Numbered from the stretch's first letter, positions 36,570 to 45,814 are shown. The stretch is 64,000 nt of DNA from Bacillus kexueae (GCF_022809095.1 NZ_JALAZE010000011.1:26757-90756); one strand, 5' to 3'. Notes: generated from the sequence alone by a model not told the origin. Made by a program: numbers and translations.

Positions 36570-37241
36570 TTATTCCACCCATTTATACCCAATTCCCCAT
36601 ACGGTATGGAGAAATTGATCAACTGGAAACCCAGCCTTTCTGAGCTTTTCCCTTAAGTTTTTTACATGAGAGTCAATTGTACGCTCGTCTGTATCGGAAT
36701 GATATCCCCATAATGAAAGAATCATCTGTTCTCTACTGAAAACGCGACTAGGATTTTTCAAGAAAAGACCTAATACGGCAAATTCCTTCGGAGTAAGATG
36801 GATGGAATTATTTCGATAGAGTACTTTAAATGCGACTTCATCCCATAAAAGTCCATTAAATTCAATTTTATCATCTTTATTCGAAAGTCTTCGTAGAACG
36901 GCATTCACCCGAGCAAGTAACTCCGCTTCATCAAACGGCTTCGTAATATAATCATCTGCACCCAAATTTAACCCTTTAACTTTATCCATGATTTGATCCC
37001 GTGCAGTCAACATAATGATGGGAATTTCAGATATTTCACGCAATCGTCTGCATATTTCAAAGCCATCCATATCTGGCATCATAATGTCAAGTAAAACTAA
37101 ATCGATGTTATTTGATTCGACGGTATCAAGAGCTGATAGACCCGATTCACATTTAATGCACCGATAGCCCCTTGGGGAAAGGTACAGTTCTAATAAATCT
37201 AACATTCTTTTTTCATCATCCACCAATAAAATCGTTCTCAT
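36570..37241 (-). CDS. OmpR-family response regulator
   Basis: A 223-residue regulator. The receiver domain has the acidic pair D8-D9, phospho-acceptor Asp52 (LLDIMMPDMDG) and Lys in ITKPFDEAEL near 103. The C-terminal winged helix has LTPKEFAVLGLFL and the recognition segment ERTIDSHVKNLREKL. It is four bases after its kinase gene and in the same operon as the CcdA-like gene. Likely targets are the promoters carrying the tandem TCTCCAT motif on both sides of this block; copper is the obvious candidate signal but this is not shown. Confidence 0.93.
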   Translation of the reverse strand: MRTILLVDDEKRMLDLLELYLSPRGYRCIKCESGLSALDTVESNNIDLVLLDIMMPDMDGFEICRRLREISEIPIIMLTARDQIMDKVKGLNLGADDYITKPFDEAELLARVNAVLRRLSNKDDKIEFNGLLWDEVAFKVLYRNNSIHLTPKEFAVLGLFLKNPSRVFSREQMILSLWGYHSDTDERTIDSHVKNLREKLRKAGFPVDQFLHTVWGIGYKWVE

Positions 37242-37244
37242 TGA

Positions 37245-38621
37245 CTATTCCCTTTCCAATAATGTAATGATGATTTTCGTACCCTTATGAAGCTCACTTT
37301 CGACGCTGATGGACCCGCCATGCGCTTCTACTATTTCTTTCACAATTGATAATCCAAGACCTGTTCCCCCTGTACTTCGTGATCTAGATTTATCTACACG
37401 ATATAAACGATCAAATATATGAGGTAAATCTTCAACTGGTATGCCAGTACCTTGATCGGTAACTGTCAGAACAATCTTTTGATTTATTTTTTTCCCTTCT
37501 ACCCAAACGTTTGATTGAGGTTTAGAATGTTTTAGTGCATTATCTAATAAATTCATCATTACTTGACCAAATCGTTTTCGATCTATGTGTACATCTATAT
37601 GTTGATCACACTTTAACATTAACTGCACGTTTTTTTCTAGAAAAGCAGGTGTCATTTTATCACAAATTTTCTCTAGAAATGGATATAGGGAAGTCTCTTC
37701 TTTTTCTATATGAAAAGTATGTTGATCTATTTTTGCTAATTCAAACAGATCCTTCACGAGTTTTTCCATATTCTCTGCTTCCTCATATATAATGGTCAAA
37801 TACTTCCTTCTATTCGTTTCATCTATTTCTGGTCTTTTCGCTACTTCAGCATAACCTTTGACATACGTAAGAGGAGTTCTTAGTTCATGAGAAATACTTG
37901 CCAGAAATTCATTTCTCTCTTTCTTCAAATATTCCAAGTCTCTTGCTAACGTTTGAATGGCATTTCCGAGCTCTGCCAATTCATCCCCTCCTTTCATATG
38001 CAAACGCACAGAGAAATCTCCTTTGCTTAATTTTTCTGTCGCTTGTTTCATACGTATTAGGGGAAACGTAATCGCTCTCGTTAAAATCATGATTGTCCCA
38101 ATTGTAAGGAGTACAGTGAGGATGCCTACAAGGATAAAATGGTGCTTAAGCTTACTAATCATATTTCGGATTGAATCTGTATTTTGGAACATGATGACAT
38201 ACCCTACTTTTTCCCCATTACGTTGAATAGGGCTAACGGTAGAAATATGTGATCCACTTTCCCAATTCCCTTGAACAATCGTCCCCTCATAGGGAGCGTT
38301 TTCTAATTTAATACTGGCAACTAATTGCTTCCCAATAGGGTAGATGGCACTCGAATAATAAAGTAACTCTCCTTTTTCATTCGTAATGACAACATCTGTT
38401 TCCGACTCCGACTCCATCATCACAACATGCTCAAAAGTGGAAGGAGAATAATGCTTCTCTAATACGTCACGATGACTATTCCCCCTTGCTAATAGTTGAG
38501 CAAACTCTTCTTCGATTCTCGTATCAACTAATGTAAGATACAAAGAGATGAACAAGACAATCTCAATTCCTAAAACGAAAATTAAAAAGAGAATTCCTAG
38601 CTTCAAAGAAATTTTTCTCAA
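37245..38621 (-). CDS. Membrane sensor histidine kinase
   Basis: A 458-residue kinase: membrane segment near 7-28, extracytoplasmic sensor of about 135 residues, second segment near 164-184, HAMP (about 185-237), HisKA with SHELRTPL near 245, and HATPase with the N box NLLDNALKHS, DQGTGIP and GTGLGLSI. The sensor region has no evident copper-binding His/Met cluster, so the stimulus is open. It lies between the CcdA-like gene and its regulator. Confidence 0.93.
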   Translation of the reverse strand: MRKISLKLGILFLIFVLGIEIVLFISLYLTLVDTRIEEEFAQLLARGNSHRDVLEKHYSPSTFEHVVMMESESETDVVITNEKGELLYYSSAIYPIGKQLVASIKLENAPYEGTIVQGNWESGSHISTVSPIQRNGEKVGYVIMFQNTDSIRNMISKLKHHFILVGILTVLLTIGTIMILTRAITFPLIRMKQATEKLSKGDFSVRLHMKGGDELAELGNAIQTLARDLEYLKKERNEFLASISHELRTPLTYVKGYAEVAKRPEIDETNRRKYLTIIYEEAENMEKLVKDLFELAKIDQHTFHIEKEETSLYPFLEKICDKMTPAFLEKNVQLMLKCDQHIDVHIDRKRFGQVMMNLLDNALKHSKPQSNVWVEGKKINQKIVLTVTDQGTGIPVEDLPHIFDRLYRVDKSRSRSTGGTGLGLSIVKEIVEAHGGSISVESELHKGTKIIITLLERE

Positions 38622-38657
38622 CTGATACCATCCTTTTTAAACGCCCATGATAGTTAA

Positions 38658-39389
38658 TTACGCCCAATAAGTGAAAGTGTCTGTTACTCCTATTAATATA
38701 ATGAACCAACCTGCTAGTTTTTGAACTCTTTTTCCTAATTTCCTTCCTTTTTTGAGTAACGAACTTTCGAAGTCAAAAAACCAAATGAAAAATAATGAAA
38801 AAATAAGCGGTACAGAGGTTCCAATTGCAAAAATCGATGGAAGTACAGCTCCGTATTTAGTTGATAAAACAAGTGGCATTAATGATGCGAAAAAGAGCAC
38901 AAACATTGTAGGACAAAACCCTAACGAAAAGCTAAATCCCATAAGAAAAGCACCTAGTCTCCCTTTTTTTAATAGCTTGTCCGGAACTTTTCCTAATGAC
39001 ACAGTCCAATGCATTTTTATATAACCTGCTAAATATAGACCAATGAGAATCATGATTGGGCCAATCAATTTTCTAACCCATGGAAATACAAGAGTTAATG
39101 TCGTTCGAAACTCTTGTCCTAAAATCCAAACGGAAAAACCGATCGCTGAAAACACTACTACCTTACCTAAGATGAAAAACATAACTTCTGTCCAGACCAC
39201 TTTTTCTTTTAATGATTTATGACCATAAAAAGTGATTGCACCTAGATTACCTGTAAACTGACAAGGGGCTAAAGCTCCTACCAATCCTAATAAAAATGCG
39301 GCAATTAAAGGAATACTTTCTACACTATGTAACACGTTTAATAATGGTTGGCTAAGTAGATTACTGATAGTTGAAAAGATTTGATACAT
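38658..39389 (-). CDS. CcdA/DsbD-like membrane protein (UreH/TauE-type)
   Basis: A 243-residue protein with six hydrophobic segments. Two conserved Cys-Pro positions, APCQ in the first segment and FCPT in the fourth, are as in the CcdA/DsbD transmembrane domain, which passes reducing equivalents across the membrane. Related proteins annotated as UreH or sulfite exporter are found in copper clusters. It is the first gene of a three-gene operon with the kinase and regulator. Either thiol-redox transfer or metal handling is possible. Confidence 0.75.
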   Translation of the reverse strand: MYQIFSTISNLLSQPLLNVLHSVESIPLIAAFLLGLVGALAPCQFTGNLGAITFYGHKSLKEKVVWTEVMFFILGKVVVFSAIGFSVWILGQEFRTTLTLVFPWVRKLIGPIMILIGLYLAGYIKMHWTVSLGKVPDKLLKKGRLGAFLMGFSFSLGFCPTMFVLFFASLMPLVLSTKYGAVLPSIFAIGTSVPLIFSLFFIWFFDFESSLLKKGRKLGKRVQKLAGWFIILIGVTDTFTYWA

Positions 39390-39425
39390 CTTTTACTACC
39401 CTTTCATTCTGATGTGTTTATTCCC

Positions 39426-39459
39426 ATTATAAAAGAAAAATATGAATAAAATATGGAGA
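39426..39459 (-). promoter_or_regulatory. Promoter of the CcdA-like/kinase/regulator operon with tandem motif
   Basis: Minus strand TCTCCATA (39452-39459) and TATTCATA (39441-39448) are repeats 11 bases apart, ahead of -10 TATAAT (39426-39431). The repeats take the place of the -35. The arrangement parallels 34025-34059 and suggests autoregulation by the operon's own response regulator. Confidence 0.55.
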
Positions 39460-39536
39460 TAACCGTGGGTTGTTGATTCGGAAAAAGGTCAGAAGCTAAC
39501 TAAAGAATCTTTTTCCTAATAAGAAGGGGGCTCATC

Positions 39537-39590
39537 ATGATTCGAAAGAAAAGAAATAAGAGTGGATTCCTCAAGTCCTATCATTTATAA
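39537..39590 (+). CDS. 17-codon ORF before ymaF
   Basis: ATG preceded by AAGAAGGGGG opens a basic 17-residue peptide (MIRKKRNKSGFLKSYHL) ending in TAA six bases before the YmaF start. Since the YmaF start itself has a poorly spaced ribosome site, this ORF may feed ribosomes into ymaF by coupling. Confidence 0.45.
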   Translation: MIRKKRNKSGFLKSYHL

Positions 39591-39596
39591 AGGAAT

Positions 39597-40040
39597 ATGT
39601 CATATACATTAATGAAAAATCGATTGTTGACTCCCGAGGAGGTTTTAGTATTGAATAGCCTTTATCGAATCCCTCCTGCCCATGCCCATTACTTTAAACT
39701 TTGGACTTCCGTAACGAATGGCCACGCACATTCAATCCAAACGTTCACCTTTCCCGTCAATGGAAACAGCACAGACGGGCACGCTCATACGTTTGCTGGG
39801 ATTACCTCGCTGGCAGAAGGGCATCATCACCATTTTGAAGGAGTCACAGGTCCTGCGATTCCGTTAGAAGACGGATCCCACTATCATGAAATTGATTGGA
39901 AAACGTATGATAAACCATTTACCCATAAAGGCAATGCACATATCCCACTTCAGAATGACCGACACTTCCATATCATTAAGGTCCGAACAACAACTGGACT
40001 TGGCTATGAGCCACGTTTTTATTATTTAAATAGACGGTAA
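39597..40040 (+). CDS. ymaF: YmaF-family His-rich protein
   Basis: A 147-residue soluble protein very rich in histidine, with repeated HAH/HxHxF units: HAHYF, GHAHSIQTF, DGHAHTF, EGHHHHFEGVT, SHYHEI, DRHFHII. This is the YmaF family. Regular histidine spacing suggests metal binding; no enzyme motif is seen. The first ATG (39597) has AAAGGA only two bases away; the ATG at 39612 is an alternative. Confidence 0.82.
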   Translation: MSYTLMKNRLLTPEEVLVLNSLYRIPPAHAHYFKLWTSVTNGHAHSIQTFTFPVNGNSTDGHAHTFAGITSLAEGHHHHFEGVTGPAIPLEDGSHYHEIDWKTYDKPFTHKGNAHIPLQNDRHFHIIKVRTTTGLGYEPRFYYLNRR

Positions 40041-40044
40041 AACG

Positions 40045-40400
40045 AAAGACTGTTTTCGTATAAATGTTTTTTACAACTATTTTCAAATCAACAGAAATAT
40101 TTTGCTTTTGATACGTTTAAACCAACCAATTTTAAGGTATCCTTTCTAATAACTAGCTCCTTCCGTAATGTAGCTCTGGTTTGGTTTGAGTGTTTACTGA
40201 CAATCATACTTACCAAGTTAACCTACGATATTACGAGTAAGGAGCTAGTTTCGTTTATGGTAACTCTGCATGCGCCTGTTGGTCTCAATCTTTCCGCTAC
40301 ATCCCACAATCAAGTGTCCTTCGCTTCATTACATGGAAGCCCTTTTTCTCTATCCCTGTTTATTCTTCATACAAACGATCTTCTGGAGAAGGGACACACT
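40045..40400 (+). repeat. Decayed repeat B copy, interrupted by a nested element
   Basis: Starts like other copies (GACTGTTTTCGTATA) and near 40268 has GCATGCGC...GTCTC, CTACATCCC and CTTCATTACAT in the same order as 18130-18195. The middle is replaced by the 100-bp element at 40151-40250. Confidence 0.55.
40151..40250. repeat. 100-bp element with 12-bp perfect inverted ends
   Basis: AACTAGCTCCTT at the left and AAGGAGCTAGTT at the right, with further partial pairing (GTAAT/ATTAC) inside. It is too small to code and looks like a miniature inverted-repeat element inside the decayed repeat B. No clear target duplication was seen. Confidence 0.5.
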
Positions 40401-40431
40401 AAAAAACACGGACGAATTGGATGTCCGTGTT
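40401..40431 (-). terminator. Terminator of the amino-acid ABC operon
   Basis: Minus strand AACACGGAC, nine-base loop, GTCCGTGTT followed by a T-run, eight bases after the ATPase stop codon. Confidence 0.9.
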
Positions 40432-40438
40432 TTCAACA

Positions 40439-41161
40439 TTATAAGACTTTACTTAAAAATGCTTTTGTCCGCTCATGCTGCGGATTTGTAAAAATGGCTT
40501 CTGGGTGGTCTTCTTCAATGATATATCCACCATCCATAAAAATGACACGATCCCCCACTTCACGCGCAAAGCCCATTTCATGGGTAACGATAACCATCGT
40601 CATTCCTTCCTTTGCCAATTGCTTCATAACGTCTAATACTTCCCCCACCATCTCCGGGTCAAGCGCTGAAGTCGGCTCGTCAAAAAGCATGATTTTCGGT
40701 TCCATCGCAAGAGCACGTGCAATTGCGACACGCTGCTTTTGACCCCCTGATAAGGAATCGGGATAAACATGGGCTTTATCGGATAAACCTACCTTCGCTA
40801 ATAGCTCTAACGCTTTTTGCTCCGCTTTTGCCTTGTCCCATTTTAAAACGATCATTGGTGAGAGAATGATATTTTCTAAGACTGTTTTATGAGGGAATAA
40901 GTTAAATTGTTGAAAGACCATTCCAACTTCTTTTCGTATTTCATTGATGTCGGTTTTTTTATCGGTCAAGTCCACCCCATCGATGTAAATATGACCATCG
41001 GTTACAGACTCAAGTAAATTGAGGCAACGTAAAAAAGTCGACTTTCCGGAGCCAGATGGCCCGATGACAACGACCACTTCCTGCGGTTTAATTTCCGCAT
41101 TAATATCCTTCAACACTTCTAATGAACCAAATGATTTTTTTAATCCTTTTACTGATATCAT
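40439..41161 (-). CDS. Polar amino-acid ABC transporter ATP-binding protein
   Basis: A 240-residue ATPase of the GlnQ/ArtM type. Walker [10 protein letters not shown] near residue 33, Q-loop in [11 protein letters not shown] near 86, signature [15 protein letters not shown] near 138, Walker [15 protein letters not shown] near 158. It energises uptake by the permease whose gene overlaps its start by four bases. Last gene of a three-gene operon. The substrate is probably a polar or basic amino acid; the sequence does not settle which. Confidence 0.95.
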   Translation of the reverse strand: MISVKGLKKSFGSLEVLKDINAEIKPQEVVVVIGPSGSGKSTFLRCLNLLESVTDGHIYIDGVDLTDKKTDINEIRKEVGMVFQQFNLFPHKTVLENIILSPMIVLKWDKAKAEQKALELLAKVGLSDKAHVYPDSLSGGQKQRVAIARALAMEPKIMLFDEPTSALDPEMVGEVLDVMKQLAKEGMTMVIVTHEMGFAREVGDRVIFMDGGYIIEEDHPEAIFTNPQHERTKAFLSKVL

Positions 41162-41814
41162 TCTGTCTTAAACCTCTTTTCCACGTAAGCTAATAAATAC
41201 GTAAGGGATAGCGTTAAGACTAAGTAAATTAGCGCAACGGTTAAATAAGGCTCCCACACACGATAATATTGCCCTTGCGCCGCACGCCCCCAATACATAA
41301 GTTCCGGTGCTGCGACAATGGCAAGAAGTGATGATTCCTTTAACAAAACAATGAATTCATTTCCTAAAGGAGGAATCATTCGTTTAAAAGCTTGAGGCAA
41401 AATAACATGACGCATTGCTTGAATATGGTTCATCCCAAGTGACCGAGCCGCTTCCATTTGACCGCGGTCGATGGACTGTATCCCCGCGCGAAAAATCTCC
41501 GCAATATACGCCGCAGCATTTAATGATAACGCAACGACCCCAGTTGCAATTGGATTAACCGGTGACATAAAGATTGGCATAATCCCGAAATGAATAAGTA
41601 GGATTTGCACGAAAAAAGGCGTTCCACGGAATAAATTGATATACCAGACAAACGGCAATCGAACGAGTTTAATGCTAGACATCTTTCCAATTCCAATGAA
41701 TAACCCTAAAATCGTACCGAATAAAATTCCGAGTAAAGATAATAATATTGTCCACATGGTCCCCTTTAAGAAAAGAGGCATGTACTCCAAGACGATATCA
41801 AACCGAAAATCCAT
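41158..41814 (-). CDS. Polar amino-acid ABC transporter permease
   Basis: A 218-residue permease with five membrane segments. It has the His/Glu/Gln/Lys family features and an EAA loop ([22 protein letters not shown]) that couples to the ATPase. The ATG at 41814 (MDFRFD) follows AGGGGG and is preferred over the upstream start. Only one permease gene is present, so it would act as a homodimer. Confidence 0.95.
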   Translation of the reverse strand: MDFRFDIVLEYMPLFLKGTMWTILLSLLGILFGTILGLFIGIGKMSSIKLVRLPFVWYINLFRGTPFFVQILLIHFGIMPIFMSPVNPIATGVVALSLNAAAYIAEIFRAGIQSIDRGQMEAARSLGMNHIQAMRHVILPQAFKRMIPPLGNEFIVLLKESSLLAIVAAPELMYWGRAAQGQYYRVWEPYLTVALIYLVLTLSLTYLLAYVEKRFKTE

Positions 41815-41887
41815 GATTGACCCCCTCAATCAATTTATACAGTTAGTAAAAAAGAGCGTAACGCGAACACGTTACGCAGCTTTAAAC

Positions 41888-42685
41888 TTATTCAGCGTTT
41901 AACAATCCTTCAACATTAGGTTCTGTACCAAACCATTCTTTATAAATCTCTGCATATGTGCCGTTTTCAATTACTTTCGTTAACGCTTCATCAAACTTCT
42001 CTTTTAACTCGCTTCCTTTCGGGAACATTAATCCATAGAATTCAGATTCAAAGTTTTCAGGATCTTCAATTGCTTCTACCTTTGCATCTGGGTTATTTTT
42101 CACATATTCATTGGCTACGACGTTATCTGTTACAACAGCTTCCACATCACCATTTGCTAGCGCCATAAATGCGACGGCTGTGTTTTCATATTTTGAGATA
42201 TTTGGATTGTTCGCTCCTACAACTTTCTCTACTGCAGCTTGTCCTGTCGTTCCGTTTTGAACTCCTACTTTCATACCTTCTAAATCTTGTGCACTTGAAA
42301 TCTCTGTTCCTTCTTTAAACACAATCATATGAGTAGATTGAAAGTATGGTTTTGAAAAATCGTATGTTTCTTTACGATCATCATTAATCGTAATACCAGA
42401 GATAGCTAAATCTAGTTCTTCCCCTTGAATAGCCGCAAATAACGGATCCCATCCAATATTTTGTAAGTCATACTCATAACCTGCTTCTTCCATCACAGCT
42501 TTTAATAAATCGACATCAAACCCGACAATTTCACCTTTGTCCATAAATTCGAATGGAGCAAACGCTGCATCCGTACCTACTTTTAACTTTTCCTTCTCGG
42601 AACTATTACTCTCTCCTCCACCACACGCTGCTAGCAATAGGACCATTAACACAGACAACATTGACAATAACGACTTTACTTTCAC
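41888..42685 (-). CDS. Amino-acid-binding lipoprotein of the ABC transporter
   Basis: A 265-residue lipoprotein (lipobox LLAAC at residue about 21) of the family 3 solute-binding proteins. The signature region GFDVDLLKAVMEEAG and the ligand-site motif AISGITINDDRK are visible. It resembles glutamine- and arginine-binding proteins; the ligand is not decided by reading. First gene of the operon, driven by the promoter at 42730-42757. Confidence 0.94.
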   Translation of the reverse strand: MKVKSLLSMLSVLMVLLLAACGGGESNSSEKEKLKVGTDAAFAPFEFMDKGEIVGFDVDLLKAVMEEAGYEYDLQNIGWDPLFAAIQGEELDLAISGITINDDRKETYDFSKPYFQSTHMIVFKEGTEISSAQDLEGMKVGVQNGTTGQAAVEKVVGANNPNISKYENTAVAFMALANGDVEAVVTDNVVANEYVKNNPDAKVEAIEDPENFESEFYGLMFPKGSELKEKFDEALTKVIENGTYAEIYKEWFGTEPNVEGLLNAE

Positions 42686-43174
42686 TTGAGACCCCCCGAT
42701 ATTCTTTTTTGTTTTTTCAGATATTTATTATTATACACTAATATTAATAAATATCAATTAAAACATAATTATTATAATAGAAAAATATTACCAACATGTG
42801 TTTTTATACAACTTTTCCCATCTAATACTTGCTATATAATCTATTCTTTATAACTACTTCTAAAGTGAAACTCAAAATCCCTTTATTATTTTCAGAATTT
42901 TTAATTAATATTCCAACCTTTTATCACCTGCCTTCGAAAACATGATTAATAATTATTAGTGGTATAGTATTTTTATACACCTTTATTAATAATCATTCAA
43001 TATGGAATTATTGGAATTATAACAATCTCCTATAAGATTCCAAATATAAAAGCGAAAAGAGTAAGAGGGCCCACTAGTAAAAAAATCCCATAGAATGTAT
43101 TGAAATACTTTCTAATTCATGCTAGATTATACAAGGAATTTTTATCATATTTTCATAATATTGGAGGTTTAAAA
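42686..43174. other. AT-rich divergent intergenic region
   Basis: Carries the promoter of the amino-acid transporter (minus) and presumably that of the lipoprotein gene at 43175 (plus). A long AT-rich imperfect palindrome lies near 42943-42998 (AATAATTATTA...TTATTAATAAT). No T-box or S-box-like motif was recognised. Confidence 0.5.
42730..42757 (-). promoter_or_regulatory. SigA-type promoter of the amino-acid ABC operon
   Basis: Minus strand TTGATA (42752-42757), 16-base spacer, TATAAT (42730-42735), about 45 bases before the binding-protein start. Confidence 0.75.
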
Positions 43175-44071
43175 GTGAAAAAAATCACATTCCTAACATT
43201 CATTTTGGCATTGTTCATCTTAGGTGGTTGTAACTCGACTGAAGTAATCAAAGGAACTGTTAACGAAACGCTGACATACGAAGATATGACACTCACCGTT
43301 AACAAGACGGAAGTGTACGACACACTTGTTGAAACAAGTGAAGGATATAATACAGAAGTTACGTTTGGTGATTCGACAAAAGCTGTGTTGGTCAACATTG
43401 AGATGAATACTGGGGAGCATACGATTTCCAACTCGAATTTTGAGCTTATTGCAGGTGAAGGAGAAGAAGGAACTTCCTATGAAGCATTACCAACGGACCT
43501 TCAATATCACGAGAAATATAATGTGATTGATTTTAATGATACGACAAGTGGAGACATTCAAGGAAACTTGATTTTCCCAGTAAATGAAGAAGATATTACG
43601 AACGAATCGTTCACACTTGCTGCTAATTTTGATGGCGTAACATTTTCGATCCCAATGACGATTAAACTTGAAGAACCGAAAGTTTACACGTTAGGAGAAA
43701 CCGTTACCATTGACAATGCGTTTGAAATTACGTTTAAGGATTACCGAGTGGTGACAGACCAACTAACATACAACGGTTCAGAAGTTGTATTAGGTAGCCA
43801 TAAATTAGTCGTCTTAGACGCAGAAGTCACTCCTTTAGGAGATGAAGTCATCATTAAAGATGAAAATCTATTCTTTGTTGATTCAAACGGGGAACTACAT
43901 ATCGTTGATACAGATGAATATGATGGGTTTAATGAATTAGTCAATGTTAGCTTACAAGAAAAAACAGAAGGACAGATTAAAGTGCTACTTCCGGAAGGAA
44001 TTAACGAACAAGACTTAACATTTTTTATCGAAACATCATTCTCTAAAACGGAGTTTACTCTAAACAAATAG
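43175..44071 (+). CDS. Lipoprotein with two DUF4352-like beta domains
   Basis: A 298-residue lipoprotein (lipobox LGGC near residue 20). The mature part has two similar halves rich in beta strands, each with motifs such as TVNETLTYEDMTLTV or LGETVTIDNAFEITF, resembling the DUF4352/TelA-like immunoglobulin fold. The GTG at 43175 follows GGAGG at seven bases. It is a stand-alone gene ending just before repeat A copy 3. Function unknown. Confidence 0.75.
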   Translation: MKKITFLTFILALFILGGCNSTEVIKGTVNETLTYEDMTLTVNKTEVYDTLVETSEGYNTEVTFGDSTKAVLVNIEMNTGEHTISNSNFELIAGEGEEGTSYEALPTDLQYHEKYNVIDFNDTTSGDIQGNLIFPVNEEDITNESFTLAANFDGVTFSIPMTIKLEEPKVYTLGETVTIDNAFEITFKDYRVVTDQLTYNGSEVVLGSHKLVVLDAEVTPLGDEVIIKDENLFFVDSNGELHIVDTDEYDGFNELVNVSLQEKTEGQIKVLLPEGINEQDLTFFIETSFSKTEFTLNK

Positions 44072-44081
44072 AAAATCAAAC

Positions 44082-44376
44082 TAAGAAACACACATGATTT
44101 TACACTCACACCCCGGACATGAAAATTTATTCTCCCCGGGGTTTTTTCTTTCTACCATCTACCTATCATGATCGATCATTCAGCTCATAGGTAATTTCTA
44201 TTTTCACAGAAAAAGCGCAAAGCGCAAGTCCTTAGGCGAAGGGCGCTGGAGCTTCCGTCGCCACGGCAGGGCCGAAGCGACCCGAGCTGATGCCGCTTGG
44301 AGCTAGACACCAAAAAACTGTAAAGAGAATACTTTAACACTTTATTGAACTTAAACTTTCTGTAACATTTAAAAAA
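44082..44376 (+). repeat. Repeat A copy 3, long form
   Basis: Same order of modules as copy 1: TAAGAAACACACATGATTTT, CCCCGG/CCGGGG hairpin with T-run, ACCTAT/ATAGGT pair, GC core, tail ending TTTCTGTAACA. A short block (GACCTGCGAGGAG) is missing from the core. The right end joins the A-run of the terminator at 44377. Confidence 0.88.
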
Positions 44377-44465
44377 CTGCCTAGACTCATTAAAAGTCTA
44401 GGCAGCTTTTTTCGCTAAGATAGAAAAACGCACGTTTTGTTTAATTTTGAACAAAACGTACGCTT
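44371..44465 (-). terminator. Tandem terminators after the M23 hydrolase gene
   Basis: First hairpin 44425-44465 (ten-base stem AACAAAACGT/ACGTTTTGTT extended by partial pairing, then T-run). Second hairpin 44377-44405 (CTGCCTAGACT/AGTCTAGGCAG) followed by six T. Both read on the minus strand. Confidence 0.88.
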
Positions 44466-44479
44466 TTGTAGCACATGAA

Positions 44480-45751
44480 TTACGGCAATAATGATAGAGG
44501 ATTAACCGCATTTGACTTACTGCCATTCCATGGTCCAGCATGAATCTCGAAATGTAAGTGCTGTCCGTATGATTGACCTGTATTCCCCATATATCCAATG
44601 AACTGACCTTGGTTAACCTTTTGTCCACTGGATACTGCACGGCTACTTAAATGGGCATAAACAGTCGTATAAACTTTTCCGTTAATGTTGTGAGAAATAA
44701 AGACAACATTTCCATAACTGCTAGAATAATAGGAACGAATAACGGTTCCACCTGCGGCAGCATAGATTGGTACGGTTCCACTTTTAGCGATGTCAATACC
44801 AGCATGTAGCTTACCCCAACGCGATCCAAAGCCAGACGATACGTATCCAGCTGATGGCCAAATAAACCCTCCGGCATTCACAGACGGACTAGAAGATGAT
44901 GAACCTGAATTCGAGCTAGAGCTTGATTCTGAGCTAGACGACTGACTTTGTTGTGCGGCTTTCTTCCGTTCTTCTTCTAATTGACGCTCATACTCAATAC
45001 GTTGTTGTTCGATAATACGAGCTTGTTCAGCTAGGAAGGATTCTTGATCCTCTAATTCGTGTAACTCCTCCATCGCAGCGTCGTGTTCAGCGTTCACTTG
45101 CTCGAACAGTTTATCCTTTTCAGCTTTTTGAGCTTCTAATTGTTGTTCTAGTGTTTCTAATTCTTTTAACGCTTCACTTAAATCTGTCAATTCACGGTTT
45201 AGTTGCTCTTTTGATTCCTCTAAAAGCTGTTTATCTTGCTGATGCTCTTCAATAATTTTCTTATCCGCTTCTACTAGAGTCGTTACAGCACTGACGCGGC
45301 TAACAAAATCACTGAAGCTTTGTGCACCTAACAATACGTCAAGATAACTAATCATACCGCCACTTTCTTGTAAAGAAACGGCACGTTCTTTTAGTAGCTC
45401 ATTTCGTGCGTCAATTCGTGCTTGTACTTCTTCTATTTGCTTTTTTAATTCTTCTATTTTCGCTTTTGTTTCAGTAATTAAGTCTTCTTTTTCTTTGATT
45501 TTTGTCGCAGTATCCGAAATTTTCATATCTAAGTTTTTAATTTCGGCTTCAAGCTGTGCTTGTTGCTTTTCTAGTTCTTCAATCTCACTTTTTTTACTAT
45601 CAATATCCTCTTTTACGGATGAACGTTCATTTTCAATTTTTTCTTTTTTCTCATCGAAATCTTCGGCAATCACCGTATTTTGTAACGGCAAAATAACAGC
45701 GCTTGTCCCAAGAACAGCTGCAAGGCTTAGAGAAACGATCTGCTTTTTCAA
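44480..45751 (-). CDS. Secreted M23 peptidoglycan hydrolase with coiled-coil (EnvC-like)
   Basis: A 423-residue secreted protein: signal peptide (1-28), long coiled coil (about 30-260), Ser-rich linker, and C-terminal M23/LytM domain (about 300-423). The zinc ligands are intact: HAGID and HLHFEI, with YAHL between. It is therefore probably an active endopeptidase rather than a degenerate activator. It follows ftsEX by 63 bases. In B. subtilis FtsEX controls the NlpC/P60 enzyme CwlO, which has a similar coiled coil; here the adjacent enzyme is of M23 type. Regulation by FtsEX is inferred. Confidence 0.88.
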   Translation of the reverse strand: MKKQIVSLSLAAVLGTSAVILPLQNTVIAEDFDEKKEKIENERSSVKEDIDSKKSEIEELEKQQAQLEAEIKNLDMKISDTATKIKEKEDLITETKAKIEELKKQIEEVQARIDARNELLKERAVSLQESGGMISYLDVLLGAQSFSDFVSRVSAVTTLVEADKKIIEEHQQDKQLLEESKEQLNRELTDLSEALKELETLEQQLEAQKAEKDKLFEQVNAEHDAAMEELHELEDQESFLAEQARIIEQQRIEYERQLEEERKKAAQQSQSSSSESSSSSNSGSSSSSPSVNAGGFIWPSAGYVSSGFGSRWGKLHAGIDIAKSGTVPIYAAAGGTVIRSYYSSSYGNVVFISHNINGKVYTTVYAHLSSRAVSSGQKVNQGQFIGYMGNTGQSYGQHLHFEIHAGPWNGSKSNAVNPLSLLP

Positions 45752-45814
45752 GGCACATATCCTCCCAATAGTGTGAATTATGTATGGAAGAATAGCAAAA
45801 AGACTTTTGCTATT

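Noticed and set aside
42686..43174. Riboswitch or T-box before the amino-acid ABC operon
   Set aside because: The promoter lies only about 45 bases before the start, leaving no room for a leader, and no T-box motif is seen.
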